Source: Mesorhizobium sp. (GTDB lineage Bacteria > Pseudomonadota > Alphaproteobacteria > Rhizobiales > Rhizobiaceae). From it: DNA of 33,702 nt. Position 1 is the first letter of the stretch. Every line of letters starts with the position of its first letter. Made by a program: the position numbers and the translations under genes. Below are positions 1 through 9,264 of this stretch, one piece after another. Where the stretch lies: contig JAIPUZ010000016.1 in NCBI GenBank assembly GCA_022833215.1, positions 1 to 33,702 of the forward strand, given 5' to 3'. The notes below the pieces were generated by a model. The model did no database searches. It had not been told where the DNA came from and worked only from the letters and a program-made list of their open reading frames with translations.

Positions 1-35
1 TCCCATTGATCGTCGCGAAGAACCTCACCTTCCAT
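1..35 (-). CDS. IS5-family transposase, N-terminal fragment (copy A)
   Basis: Only the first codons are inside the window. They read MEGEVLRDDQW, identical to the start of copy B at 33589. A GGAGG ribosome binding site precedes the start. The mismatch at position 37 turns the AGG codon that precedes the start in copy B into ATG, so this copy has two consecutive ATG codons (38-36 and 35-33). The protein is partial because of the window edge, so nothing can be said about whether it is intact. Confidence 0.7.
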   Translation of the reverse strand, partial: MEGEVLRDDQW

Positions 36-113
36 CATAACCTCCAAAGGCAAGAATAGAATCTGATTTGCAACCAAATGGGAATCCCAAGACGTTAAAT
101 CGTCACTGCAGCC
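1..113 (-). mobile_element. IS5-family (IS427-like) insertion sequence, copy A, 5' end only
   Basis: The first 113 bases are the reverse complement of positions 33511-33623 with only two mismatches (at 37 and 73), so the same element lies at both window edges in opposite orientation. The inner end reads GGCTGCAGTGACG on the minus strand and is followed by TA at 114-115. A TA also precedes copy B, which fits the short TA target preference known for IS427-type elements. The copy runs off the window, so the rest of the transposase and the far terminal repeat are not visible. Family placement comes from the transposase N-terminus; I cannot name the exact IS. Confidence 0.8.
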
Positions 114-1279
114 TAGCCTCCGGTCGCTATCGACAGAACCCTGAATGGCGTGGTGATGACGATATCCGCCACGGACCCCACGGCCTGTCCGATATCCTTG
201 CCGATCGTGCTCATCGGGCTGCCGAAATCGCCGCTTTCGGCAGCCGACAGGCCGGCGTTCATCCGCAAGCCTTCACCCAGCAGTTCGACCAGGAACGGAT
301 TGTCGGCAAACTTGGCATGGTTCAGCCTGTCGCCTGAACTCGCCTGGGTCAGATCGGCAACGGTGACGCCGAGGCTGGCGAGGTCGGCGGCGTCGCTATA
401 GTCGCCCACACGCGGCTTGTCGCCCGAAATGAAGGTCGAAAGCCGGAGCGCGCGGTCGTCATCGGACAACAGGATCACGAACGGCTTGTCGGGCTTGCCG
501 TAGCGCTCCATCTGCTTCTTGAACACATCGACATCGATGTCGGGAGAGGCCAGAATGACATTGCCGAGCTTGCCGCCCAGATCGCGGTCGCCGGTGATGG
601 CCAACTGGCGCAGCGTCTCCATCGTCACCCAGGTGCCCATGGAATGCGCGATGATATCGATGCTTTTCGCCTTGCTGCCGGCCAGCATCCTAAGCGTCGC
701 CTCCAGGTCGTCACGGGCTGCGTTGGCGCTTTCCTTGTCGTAGAGATAACCGGTGGTCTTGGCCGCAGAGGCCCATGAGAACAGAACGGGCGTGCCGGCA
801 TATCTGGTATCGTGAACGATTTGCGTGATGCGGTAGACGCCGTCATCGAAGCCATTGTTGAAGCCATGCACGAAGACCAGAACACGCTGACCTTCATGGC
901 GCACGACATCGGCGTTGATGGCTTGCGCGAATTGTTGCCGCTCCTTGAAGAAGCTTACACGGCGGGCGGTGAAATGTTTCGCGGGATCGGCCTGCGCACG
1001 CCCCTTGGCGCGTTCGATCCTGCCGGTTTCGTGAATCTTCGGAACCGTGATGTCGACTGACGCGTAGGCGATGTTGGGCGAACGGTCGCCGCCATAGACG
1101 ATGCGCGGCTGGTCCGCAGACTGGCGGCGGGTGGTGGCGACGAAGATATCGTGCTCGGCCGAAATATCCGCGGGATTGGCCGGGAAAGACGAGACATTGA
1201 GCAGCTCATGACGGCCGGGGCTGGCGCATCCGGTGATCAGAACGGCAAATGCTATCGCGAACAAAGCCTTGAAGCGCAC
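113..1279 (-). CDS. DUF900 alpha/beta-hydrolase lipoprotein, C-terminus cut by IS copy A
   Basis: A 388-residue predicted lipoprotein hydrolase. Residues 1-18 form a lipoprotein signal ending in ITGC, with Cys18 as lipidation site. The core shows an alpha/beta-hydrolase fold: VFVHGF near 136-140 (oxyanion region), the nucleophile elbow AHSMG with Ser213, and a late NHAKF that may supply the catalytic histidine. This matches the DUF900 family, whose substrates are unknown. The start is GTG, preceded by AGGAG at good spacing. The stop codon TAG is made of the target TA (115-114) plus the first base of the IS (113), so the original C-terminus was replaced by the insertion. It is a close tandem paralogue of the next gene and still 24 residues longer, so the fold is probably complete. 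Confidence 0.8.
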   Translation of the reverse strand: MRFKALFAIAFAVLITGCASPGRHELLNVSSFPANPADISAEHDIFVATTRRQSADQPRIVYGGDRSPNIAYASVDITVPKIHETGRIERAKGRAQADPAKHFTARRVSFFKERQQFAQAINADVVRHEGQRVLVFVHGFNNGFDDGVYRITQIVHDTRYAGTPVLFSWASAAKTTGYLYDKESANAARDDLEATLRMLAGSKAKSIDIIAHSMGTWVTMETLRQLAITGDRDLGGKLGNVILASPDIDVDVFKKQMERYGKPDKPFVILLSDDDRALRLSTFISGDKPRVGDYSDAADLASLGVTVADLTQASSGDRLNHAKFADNPFLVELLGEGLRMNAGLSAAESGDFGSPMSTIGKDIGQAVGSVADIVITTPFRVLSIATGG

Positions 1280-1401
1280 TTTACCACTGCTCCTGAAACC
1301 GGTTGCGGAGGCAGCGCACGTCGCCGCCGGGCATCGGTATTCGAATATAGGCAGAAGCCGGGCCGGTCCAGCCCTGCCGGTTTTCGCCAGTACTGTCGCC
1401 G

Positions 1402-2496
1402 CTACAGCCCCGCGCCGGCCTGCCGCGTCACCAGCCTGATACGATCGGTGATTTCCCGATCGCTGGCAAAGCCGTCATCCTCGCGCAGGCGCTGGCCGAG
1501 CATCCGCACCATGACCGGATTGTCTGCGAACTTGGTGTGGTTGAACGAATCTGCGCCCTTCGCCGTCGACAGGTCGACAACCGTCACGCCATAGTCGGCC
1601 AGCTCCTTGCCGGCATCGGCATAGTCGCCCACGCGCGGACGCGAGCCCGCGATCATCCCGGACAGGCGCAATGCCCTGTCATCCTTCGAAAGAAGCAGGA
1701 TGAACGGCTTTTCCGGCTTGCCATAACGGCGCATCTGGCTCTTGAACACATCCACATCGATGTCGGGCGATGCCAGAACCACGTCTCCCAGCTTGCCGCC
1801 GAGATTGCGGTCGCCGGTGATGGCGAGCTGGCGCAACGCTTCCATGGTCACCCATGTTCCCATGGAGTGAGCGACGACATCGATGCGTCGCGCGCCGCTC
1901 TGGGCCAGCAGGCGCAGCGTGACTTCCAGCTGGTCGCGGGCAACGCTGGCGCTTTCCTTGTCATAGACATAGCTGGTGGTGGAGCCGCCGGATGCCCATG
2001 AAAACAGCACGGGCGTTCCGGGATAGCCGGAATCATGCGCGATCTGCGTGGCGCGGTAGACGCCGGCGTCGAAGCCGGTATTGTAGCCGTGGACGAAGAC
2101 CATGACACGGCCGCCGCGGGCGGCGACGTCTGCGTTCAGCGCCTGCGAGAATTGCGGTCCCGTATCGTAGCCGACCGCTCCTGAAGCCATGAAGTATTTG
2201 GACGGATCGTCGGATTTTCCGCGCTTCCGGCGCTCGATCTGGCCCACCTTGTGCTCGCGCGGCACGGTTACGTTGATGCGCGCGAAATTGAGGGTGCTCG
2301 AACGCTCTCCCTCGAAAACCTTGGACGGATCGTCCGAACGCTTGCGCGTCGAGGCGATAAAGATCGAGTGATTGCCGGCAATATCGGTCACCGATACGGG
2401 CACACGCGCGCTGCCGAGAATTTCGTCGGTCCTGTTGGAGGTGCAGCCGGCGATGGCCAGCGAAAGCACTATGGCAAGCAGGGGCTTCAGATTCAC
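1402..2496 (-). CDS. DUF900 alpha/beta-hydrolase lipoprotein
   Basis: A 364-residue paralogue of the neighbouring hydrolase. The lipoprotein signal ends in IAGC with Cys18. The hydrolase core has VFVHGY near 134-138, Ser211 in AHSMG, and NHTKF as probable histidine region. Long stretches such as SPDIDVDVFK and YDKESA are shared with the first copy, so the two arose by duplication. The start is GTG with only a weak upstream purine stretch. The copies are 122 bases apart on the same strand and could be cotranscribed. Enzyme class is inferred from the fold; the substrate is unknown. It probably sits in an envelope membrane facing the periplasm. Confidence 0.82.
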   Translation of the reverse strand: MNLKPLLAIVLSLAIAGCTSNRTDEILGSARVPVSVTDIAGNHSIFIASTRKRSDDPSKVFEGERSSTLNFARINVTVPREHKVGQIERRKRGKSDDPSKYFMASGAVGYDTGPQFSQALNADVAARGGRVMVFVHGYNTGFDAGVYRATQIAHDSGYPGTPVLFSWASGGSTTSYVYDKESASVARDQLEVTLRLLAQSGARRIDVVAHSMGTWVTMEALRQLAITGDRNLGGKLGDVVLASPDIDVDVFKSQMRRYGKPEKPFILLLSKDDRALRLSGMIAGSRPRVGDYADAGKELADYGVTVVDLSTAKGADSFNHTKFADNPVMVRMLGQRLREDDGFASDREITDRIRLVTRQAGAGL

Positions 2497-2693
2497 TTTG
2501 GTTTTCCGTCAGCATGCGGCGTCCGGCAGGCATTCGCCCGACTGCGAGCTACTCCTCCACCCGCAGAGTACGGCGGAAGTAAGTCAATGCCCGCATTGAT
2601 GAATGCATTGTCTGTTTGCGACAGCTTCGGTGTTGCCAAAAAGCCAAATTCGCGGCAGGAACACATGCGCATTCACGACATCGGGATCACGCC

Positions 2694-3950
2694 ATGACAA
2701 GCTTCGCCGACAGGGTTGCAACCGCTGCGGAAGCGATAAGGGAGATTTTTCCCCAGACTCCCCTGCAAAAGAACGACTACCTGTCGCAGAAGTATGGCGC
2801 GCGCATTTTCCTCAAGCGCGAGGACCTGACACCGGTGCGGTCCTACAAGATCAGGGGCGCGCTGAATTTCTTCAGAAAAACCCTTGCAGCCGGAAACAGG
2901 GCCGACCTGTTCGTGTGTGCGTCGGCGGGCAACCATGCGCAGGGGTTCGCCTTCGTATGCCAGCATTTCGGGCGCAGGGGCGTCATCTTCATGCCGGTGA
3001 CGACACCCCAGCAGAAGATCGACAAGACCCGGATGTTCGGTGGGGAGTTCGTCGAGATAAGGCTGGTGGGCGACTTTTTCGACGATTGCTACCATGCAGC
3101 GCTGGAATTCACCGAAGCTGCCGGCGCTCATATGGTGCCTCCCTTCGACCATAAGGACATCATCGAGGGGCAGGCGACCGTCGCTCAGGAGATCATCGAG
3201 CAGACGGGCAAGGGCAGGGCGCCCGACATCGTCATGCTGCCGGTCGGCGGCGGCGGGCTGGCGGCCGGCGTGAGCCAGTATTTCCAGACGATCGGCCAGA
3301 CACCCCAGTTCATCTTCTGCGAGCCGGCGGGCGCGCCGAGCCTTTCCCGCAGCCTCTCGGAGGCCAAGCGGGTGAAGCTGGCCTCGGTCGACAATTTCGT
3401 CGACGGCGCGGCTGTGGCCGAGATCGGCCGCGAGAATTTTCGTCTGCTCAGGGATTTTTCCCCAGCGGCAACCCGCCTTGTGCCGGAGAACCGCCTGTGC
3501 GCGACAATGATCGAGATGCTCAATGTGGAAGGCGTCGTTCTCGAACCCGCGGGAGCGCTCACCATCGATGCGCTGAAGGATTTCACGAAGAAGGACATTC
3601 GTGGCAAGACCATCGTGGCCTTGGTGTCGGGCGGCAATTTCGATTTCGAACGCCTGCCGGACGTGAAGGAGCGTGCGCTGCGCTTTGAGGGGCTGAAAAA
3701 ATATTTCATCATCCGCCTGCCGCAACGTCCCGGCGCGTTGCGGGACTTCCTGCAGATGCTCGGGCCCGACGACGACATTTCCCGATTCGAATATCTGAAG
3801 AAGTCGGCTCGCAATTTCGGCTCGGTGCTGATCGGCATCGAGACGAAAGACAAGCGCAATTTCGCCCTGCTCAAGGCGAAGTTCGACGCGGAGGGCGTGC
3901 AATGTCAGGACATAACCGACGACGAAACCCTGGCGAACTTCATCATATGA
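2694..3950 (+). CDS. ilvA: threonine ammonia-lyase (threonine dehydratase)
   Basis: This 418-residue PLP enzyme should deaminate threonine to 2-oxobutanoate, the first step toward isoleucine. Lys52 in SYKIRG is the PLP lysine. AGNHAQGF is the substrate loop and VGGGGLAAG the phosphate-binding glycine loop. From about residue 325 there is a single ACT-like regulatory region (KYFIIRLPQRPGALRDF and on), the short Bacillus/Corynebacterium arrangement rather than the long E. coli IlvA. I chose ATG 2694 because the enzyme domain begins there; the reading frame is open upstream to 2616 but that extension has no family-like sequence. It diverges from the hydrolase pair and converges on the Dabb gene. 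Feedback control by isoleucine is expected from the family, not shown here. Confidence 0.93.
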   Translation: MTSFADRVATAAEAIREIFPQTPLQKNDYLSQKYGARIFLKREDLTPVRSYKIRGALNFFRKTLAAGNRADLFVCASAGNHAQGFAFVCQHFGRRGVIFMPVTTPQQKIDKTRMFGGEFVEIRLVGDFFDDCYHAALEFTEAAGAHMVPPFDHKDIIEGQATVAQEIIEQTGKGRAPDIVMLPVGGGGLAAGVSQYFQTIGQTPQFIFCEPAGAPSLSRSLSEAKRVKLASVDNFVDGAAVAEIGRENFRLLRDFSPAATRLVPENRLCATMIEMLNVEGVVLEPAGALTIDALKDFTKKDIRGKTIVALVSGGNFDFERLPDVKERALRFEGLKKYFIIRLPQRPGALRDFLQMLGPDDDISRFEYLKKSARNFGSVLIGIETKDKRNFALLKAKFDAEGVQCQDITDDETLANFII

Positions 3951-3960
3951 ACGACAACAT

Positions 3961-3983
3961 GGACGGCGACGTTTTCGTCGTCC
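3961..3983 (+). terminator. weak hairpin downstream of ilvA
   Basis: Ten bases after the ilvA stop, arms around a TTTT loop can pair over about seven base pairs, including one G-T wobble (GGCGACG / CGTCGTC). There is no clean T-run after it, only TGTTT. It is a possible terminator for ilvA, but the support is the fold alone. Confidence 0.3.
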
Positions 3984-4040
3984 TGTTTCGCGGTGTCGAC
4001 CGCCCGGACTGGCGAACGGTTCTCGCTCCGGGGAAAATGG

Positions 4041-4058
4041 CGTCCGAAACCGGACGTC
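4041..4058 (-). terminator. hairpin downstream of the Dabb-domain gene
   Basis: CGTCCG and CGGACG pair perfectly around an AAAC loop, with a further G-T pair outside. On the minus strand the stem is followed by CCATTTTCC, a short T-tract. It lies 21 bases past the stop of the minus-strand gene ending at 4079, where a terminator would be expected. Confidence 0.4.
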
Positions 4059-4078
4059 GGAATGATTGGGGGGCGGGA

Positions 4079-4369
4079 TCAGCCCGCCGCGACCACATCG
4101 GCGGAAAAGCGCAGTTCGCGCATGGGCCGCACCCTGGCGGTCGTCTCGGAGTAGATGGGGTCGGCCTTGAAGGCGTGCAGCGCCGCCTCGTCCTCGAATT
4201 CGGCATAAACGACGATATCGATCTCGTTCCCGAACAGATCGACCTTGCGGTTCACCGTCACTTCGAAGTGGCTGGAATGCGGAATCCGGCCAAGATTCAT
4301 CAACCCTTCGCGCACGGTGTCGACGTCCATATCGGGCTTGACGGTGAAGAACACGATGTGCCGGATCAA
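4079..4369 (-). CDS. Dabb-family stress-responsive A/B-barrel protein
   Basis: A 96-residue protein matching the Dabb (PF07876) pattern: an N-terminal RHIVFFTVKP strand, a helix with MNLGRIPHSSHFEV, then IDIVVYAEFEDEAALHAF and a closing strand after the YSETTARVRP segment. Dabb proteins are small dimeric ferredoxin-like barrels; most bacterial ones have no known reaction. The frame is open to 4462, but I place the start at TTG 4369: it gives the usual N-terminus IRHIVFF and is preceded by a near-perfect AGGAGG six bases upstream. Automatic annotation could choose the longer ATG form by mistake. It lies downstream of fumC and the 42-residue gene on the same strand. Confidence 0.78.
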   Translation of the reverse strand: MIRHIVFFTVKPDMDVDTVREGLMNLGRIPHSSHFEVTVNRKVDLFGNEIDIVVYAEFEDEAALHAFKADPIYSETTARVRPMRELRFSADVVAAG

Positions 4370-4499
4370 TTCGGCCTCCTGAAGGGTGATATGGAAAAGG
4401 CTGGGCTGCGAAAAGCAGCCGTCTGGCACGCCCTTTTGTTCCGGAAGCCCTCGTTGCGTCAACCGGCAGGATGTCGCGCCGTCTGCCTGAAGCTGCGGC

Positions 4500-4628
4500 T
4501 CAGCCGGTGACCATGCGAACCACGTTGTTCATGCCCTTGACCCCCATGTCGATGTAACGGCCTCCGTTGTAGAGGCCGTCCCAGATCAGGAAGCAGGCGA
4601 TAATCACGATCACGATGACGTAGCGCAT
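4500..4628 (-). CDS. small single-span membrane protein, 42 residues
   Basis: An open frame beginning MRYVIVIVIIACF and ending VVRMVTG, then TGA. Residues 3-15 are strongly hydrophobic, enough for one membrane span; the rest (WDGLYNGGRYIDMGVKGMN) is polar and partly amphipathic. An in-frame TAG lies four codons upstream, so ATG 4628 is the only ATG start. It sits between fumC (41 bases upstream) and the Dabb gene on the same strand. There is no strong Shine-Dalgarno sequence, which lowers confidence. I do not recognise a family. The sharp hydrophobic to polar layout and well-packed position favour a real gene over chance. Confidence 0.6.
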   Translation of the reverse strand: MRYVIVIVIIACFLIWDGLYNGGRYIDMGVKGMNNVVRMVTG

Positions 4629-4669
4629 GGCGTCACACTAGTCGAAACCGCGTTCTCCCGCCAGAGCGC

Positions 4670-6067
4670 TCAGCCGGGATGCGTCATGTCCTCCGGCCGC
4701 ACGATGCGGTCGTAGTCCTCGGCGCTCACCAGACCGGTTGCAAGAGCTTCCTCGCGCAACGTGGTGCCGTTCTTGTGCGCGGTCTTGGCGATCTTCGCGG
4801 CCGCGTCGTAGCCGATGGTCGGGGCGAGCGCGGTGACCAGCATCAGCGAACGTTCCAGCGAGGCCCTGATGTTGTCCTCGCGCGCCTCGATACCCACCAC
4901 GCAATTGTCGGTGAACGAAACGGAGGCGTCCGCCAGCAGCTTGACCGACTGGAGGAAGTTGTAAGCCATCAGTGGATTGTAGACGTTCAGCTCGAAATGA
5001 CCCTGGCTGCCGGCGAAGGTCAGCGCCGCATTGTTGCCGAACACCTGCACGCAAACCTGCGTCAGCGCCTCGCACTGGGTCGGGTTCACCTTGCCGGGCA
5101 TGATCGACGAGCCGGGCTCGTTCTCCGGCAGGGCGAGCTCGCCAAGGCCGGCACGCGGGCCGGAGCCGAGGAAGCGAATGTCGTTGGCGATCTTGAACAG
5201 CGAGGCGGCCACGGTGTTGATCGCGCCATGCGAGAACACCATGGCGTCGTGGGCGGCAAGCGCCTCGAACTTGTTGGGGGCCGAGGTGAAGCCGAGCCCG
5301 GTGATGGCCGCGATCTTTTCCGCCACCTTCCCGGCAAAGCCGACCGGCGCATTCAGGCCGGTGCCGACCGCGGTGCCTCCCTGCGCAAGCTGCATGAGGG
5401 CCGGAAGCGTCATCTCGATGCGCTCGATCCCGTTCTTCACCTGCTGGGCATAGCCGGAAAATTCCTGGCCGAGGGTGAGGGGGGTCGCGTCCTGCGTGTG
5501 GGTGCGGCCGATCTTGACGATGTGGTCGAATGCCTTTGCCTTGGCGTCGAGGGCGCCGTGCAGATGCTTCAGCGCCGGAAGCAGATCGTGAACGATGCGC
5601 TCGGCGCAGGCGATGTGCATGGCCGTCGGATAGGTATCGTTCGACGACTGGCTCATGTTGACGTGGTCGTTCGGGTGAACCGGCTTCTTGGAGCCCATTT
5701 CACCGCCGAGCTTTTCGATGGCCCGGTTGGAGATCACCTCATTGGCGTTCATATTGGACTGGGTGCCCGAACCCGTCTGCCAGACCACCAGCGGGAAGTG
5801 ATCGTCGAGCTTGCCGTCGATGACTTCCTGAGCGGCCTCCACGACCGCTGCGCCCAGCTTCGGATCGAGCCTGCCGAGCTCCATATTGGCTTCGGCCGCC
5901 GCGCGCTTGACGATGCCGAGGGCACGGACGATCGAGGCGGGCTGCTTTTCCCAGCCGATCCTGAAATTGCCGAGGGATCGCTGCGCCTGCGCACCCCAAT
6001 AACGGTCGACCGCCACTTCGATGGGGCCGAACGTATCGGTTTCGGTTCTAGTCTTCTGAGCGCTCAC
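4670..6067 (-). CDS. fumC: class II fumarate hydratase
   Basis: A 465-residue fumarase of the iron-independent class, converting fumarate to malate in the citric acid cycle. The superfamily signature [11 protein letters not shown] is present at about residues 318-328, and [13 protein letters not shown] and [10 protein letters not shown] form the other conserved active-site segments. Length is as expected for FumC (about 463). I chose GTG 6067 ([10 protein letters not shown]) because AGGAG lies eight bases before it; the upstream ATG at 6085 would put that ribosome site inside the coding region. It is followed by the 42-residue membrane gene and preceded by a strong terminator, so it probably has its own promoter in 6068-6203. 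A full-length antisense frame over it is a composition artefact. Confidence 0.95.
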   Translation of the reverse strand: MSAQKTRTETDTFGPIEVAVDRYWGAQAQRSLGNFRIGWEKQPASIVRALGIVKRAAAEANMELGRLDPKLGAAVVEAAQEVIDGKLDDHFPLVVWQTGSGTQSNMNANEVISNRAIEKLGGEMGSKKPVHPNDHVNMSQSSNDTYPTAMHIACAERIVHDLLPALKHLHGALDAKAKAFDHIVKIGRTHTQDATPLTLGQEFSGYAQQVKNGIERIEMTLPALMQLAQGGTAVGTGLNAPVGFAGKVAEKIAAITGLGFTSAPNKFEALAAHDAMVFSHGAINTVAASLFKIANDIRFLGSGPRAGLGELALPENEPGSSIMPGKVNPTQCEALTQVCVQVFGNNAALTFAGSQGHFELNVYNPLMAYNFLQSVKLLADASVSFTDNCVVGIEAREDNIRASLERSLMLVTALAPTIGYDAAAKIAKTAHKNGTTLREEALATGLVSAEDYDRIVRPEDMTHPG

Positions 6068-6204
6068 TGCCGATCTCCTGAACATGCGAATTGAGGTGGG
6101 TTCGGCCTATCGCTTTGCATCTTCGGCATCAAGGGGAGATTGCTTGCGGTGCCGATCCAAATCGTTTGAACTTTCAGGCGGCACGCAGGTCGTCGCACGA
6201 TATG

Positions 6205-6233
6205 AAAAAGGCGGCTGTGAATGCCGCCTTTTT
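6205..6233 (-). terminator. rho-independent terminator after csbD
   Basis: A perfect 11-bp stem AAAAAGGCGGC / GCCGCCTTTTT with a 7-base loop. Because the arms start and end in A and T runs it can work in either direction, but the gene directly upstream is the minus-strand CsbD gene ending at 6266. It isolates csbD from fumC. Confidence 0.88.
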
Positions 6234-6265
6234 CAGTACCGAAACCCGAAACCGGGTGGAGATCC

Positions 6266-6445
6266 TCAGTGGGATTTCCTGACCTTTTCCTTGACGTCGC
6301 CGACGGCCTTCTGGACCTTGCCCTCAACCTTTTCGGCCTTGCCTTTCAGTTCGGTCTTCCTGTTGCCGGTAATCTTGCCGGCAGCTTCCGTCACCGCGCC
6401 CTTGGCCTGCCTGGCAACGCCTGACACCTGATCCTTGTTCACCAT
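6266..6445 (-). CDS. CsbD family stress protein
   Basis: A 59-residue, lysine-rich, probably all-helical protein. The order GVARQAKGAVTEAAGKITGN followed by ELKGKAEKVEGKVQ is the CsbD-like (PF05532) repeat pattern. Family members are abundant general-stress proteins without a defined biochemical role. The start at ATG 6445 (MVNKDQVSG) has AGGAG eight bases upstream; the frame is open to 6511 but the extension does not look like the family. It lies between two strong terminators, downstream of groEL, so it is probably a separate monocistronic unit although only about 80 bases are available for its promoter. Confidence 0.88.
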   Translation of the reverse strand: MVNKDQVSGVARQAKGAVTEAAGKITGNRKTELKGKAEKVEGKVQKAVGDVKEKVRKSH

Positions 6446-6526
6446 GCTCGCATCTCCTGGGTTGAACTTGCCCACATCAACGGCAGTCCGGCGACCTGGT
6501 TCCGGAAGCAAAAAGAAAAGGAAAGA

Positions 6527-6550
6527 AAAGGGCGGCCGAAGCCGCCCTTT
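6527..6550 (-). terminator. rho-independent terminator of groESL
   Basis: A perfect 10-bp stem AAAGGGCGGC / GCCGCCCTTT. On the transcribed (minus) strand the loop is TTCG closed by a C-G pair, the very stable UUCG tetraloop, followed by a T-rich tract TTTTCTTTCC. It lies 21 bases past the groEL stop. Confidence 0.92.
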
Positions 6551-6571
6551 CCAATCCGGTGGGGAGACTTC

Positions 6572-8215
<1,644 letters not shown>

Positions 8216-8280
8216 TTACTCCTGGGCCTGTGGCCCGAAATTCGGATTGCAGTGATTGTTTGAGAATGGGACCGGCAGGA

Positions 8281-8577
8281 TCAGCCGATGATGCCCATGA
8301 TGTCGGATTCCTTCATGATCAGAAGGTCTTCGCCATTGAGCTTGACTTCGGTGCCCGACCACTTGCCGAACAGAACGCGGTCGCCTGCCTTGACATCGAG
8401 GGCAACGAGCTTGCCGCTTTCGTCGCGGGCGCCGGAGCCCACAGCCACGATTTCGCCTTCCTGCGGCTTTTCCTTGGCGGTGTCGGGGATGATGATGCCG
8501 CCAGCCGTCTTCTCTTCGGACTCGACCCGGCGAACGACCACGCGGTCATGAAGCGGGCGGAACTTCGTCTTTGCCAT
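8281..8577 (-). CDS. groES: co-chaperonin GroES (Hsp10)
   Basis: A 98-residue co-chaperonin that caps GroEL. It begins [20 protein letters not shown], contains the mobile loop [15 protein letters not shown], and ends [11 protein letters not shown], all typical. I chose ATG 8577; the frame is open to 8700 but that would run through the CIRCE element and the promoter. The ribosome site is GAGG with somewhat short spacing. It is first in the groES-groEL operon. Confidence 0.97.
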   Translation of the reverse strand: MAKTKFRPLHDRVVVRRVESEEKTAGGIIIPDTAKEKPQEGEIVAVGSGARDESGKLVALDVKAGDRVLFGKWSGTEVKLNGEDLLIMKESDIMGIIG

Positions 8578-8636
8578 TTGATTTCCTCGGTCACAATGAT
8601 GAGAAAGAATTCCTCCGTCCGGCGCTGCCGGACCTG

Positions 8637-8663
8637 TTAGCACTCCGTCAGGCAGAGTGCTAA
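8637..8663. promoter_or_regulatory. CIRCE element (HrcA operator)
   Basis: A perfect TTAGCACTC-N9-GAGTGCTAA inverted repeat, identical to the CIRCE consensus. The HrcA repressor binds it and releases it on heat shock. It lies between the predicted -10 and the groES start, beginning at about the expected transcription start, so HrcA would block initiation. hrcA itself is not in the window. Confidence 0.97.
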
Positions 8664-8671
8664 CGAGGCAT

Positions 8672-8700
8672 GAGATAATCAGCCCCCTGCGCAGTGTCAA
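8672..8700 (-). promoter_or_regulatory. groESL promoter
   Basis: On the minus strand a perfect -35 TTGACA (8700-8695) is separated by 17 bases from TATCTC (8677-8672), followed by CIRCE. The -35 is preceded by CC, giving CTTGAC, and the -10 region reads TTATCT, so it also resembles the alphaproteobacterial RpoH pattern (CTTGAC-N17-CYTATNT). Use by both housekeeping sigma and RpoH is an inference. Confidence 0.8.
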
Positions 8701-8745
8701 GGACGTAGAACCGTTTCGTGCTTAGGCCGGAAAATGACCTTTGGT

Positions 8746-9264
8746 CTAGCTGGCGAGAATCATGGTCCAGTATCGCCATTCGGGCCGGTCGGGGTGGCTT
8801 GCCCAGGCAAGGCCGAAGCGATTGAAACGGGCGTCCAGCATGTTGCGGCGGTGCGGAGGCGAATTCATCCACATATCGATGGCGCGCGCGACATCCATGC
8901 GGCCTTCCGCGATGTTTTCCGCCGCCGCACCCCTGATGCCGTTGCCTTTCACTCTTGCTGTGAAACTTTTTCCGATCCCGGTCGTGTGGTTCATCTTGCC
9001 CGATGCCGCCATGTAATGAGCCTGCTGGAGCGCGGCCTGCTCGAGCTGGCGGTCGGCTGACAGCATGGACAATCCCTGGGCCCTGCGGATTTCGGCCATG
9101 GAACGGCTTGCAGAAGCCGTGGCACCGCCGCCGGCGCCCTGCCGGGGAAGGGAACCGCATCCGGCCAGCCCCGCCAGCGCCAGCGCCCCTGCGCCGAAGA
9201 TGAGATTTCGGCGCGTGGGGCAGGGAAGGCTGGTGGCGGAAAAAACGGACCGGGACATGCTCAT
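8746..9264 (-). CDS. CAP (SCP/YkwD-like) domain lipoprotein
   Basis: A 172-residue predicted lipoprotein. The N-terminus has a twin-arginine-like RRN stretch, a hydrophobic segment (21-34) and the lipobox LAGC with Cys36. The mature part is a CAP domain: QAHYMAASGKMNHTTG, then AENIAEG, and MWMNSPPHRRNML with FNRFGLAWA, which hold the usual cavity residues. Bacterial CAP proteins are secreted or envelope-anchored, with mostly unknown function. The ATG at 9264 (MSMSRS) has a weak AGG upstream; the second Met two codons on is equally possible. It is 45 bases upstream of the groESL -35 on the same strand, but groESL clearly has its own promoter. Confidence 0.85.
   Translation of the reverse strand: MSMSRSVFSATSLPCPTRRNLIFGAGALALAGLAGCGSLPRQGAGGGATASASRSMAEIRRAQGLSMLSADRQLEQAALQQAHYMAASGKMNHTTGIGKSFTARVKGNGIRGAAAENIAEGRMDVARAIDMWMNSPPHRRNMLDARFNRFGLAWASHPDRPEWRYWTMILAS

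Noticed and set aside
2665-2697. A ten-codon leader-like frame overlapping the ilvA start by ATGA
   Set aside because: It has no run of isoleucine or other regulatory codons and no attenuator hairpin, so a leader peptide is not supported.
2673-3902. A 409-residue minus-strand frame opposite ilvA
   Set aside because: Shadow of ilvA; no recognisable motif, and the true gene has all expected catalytic motifs.
4679-6094. A 471-residue plus-strand frame exactly opposite fumC
   Set aside because: Long antisense frames are common opposite GC-rich genes; its composition is rich in R, H and G and matches no family, while fumC on the other strand is unmistakable.
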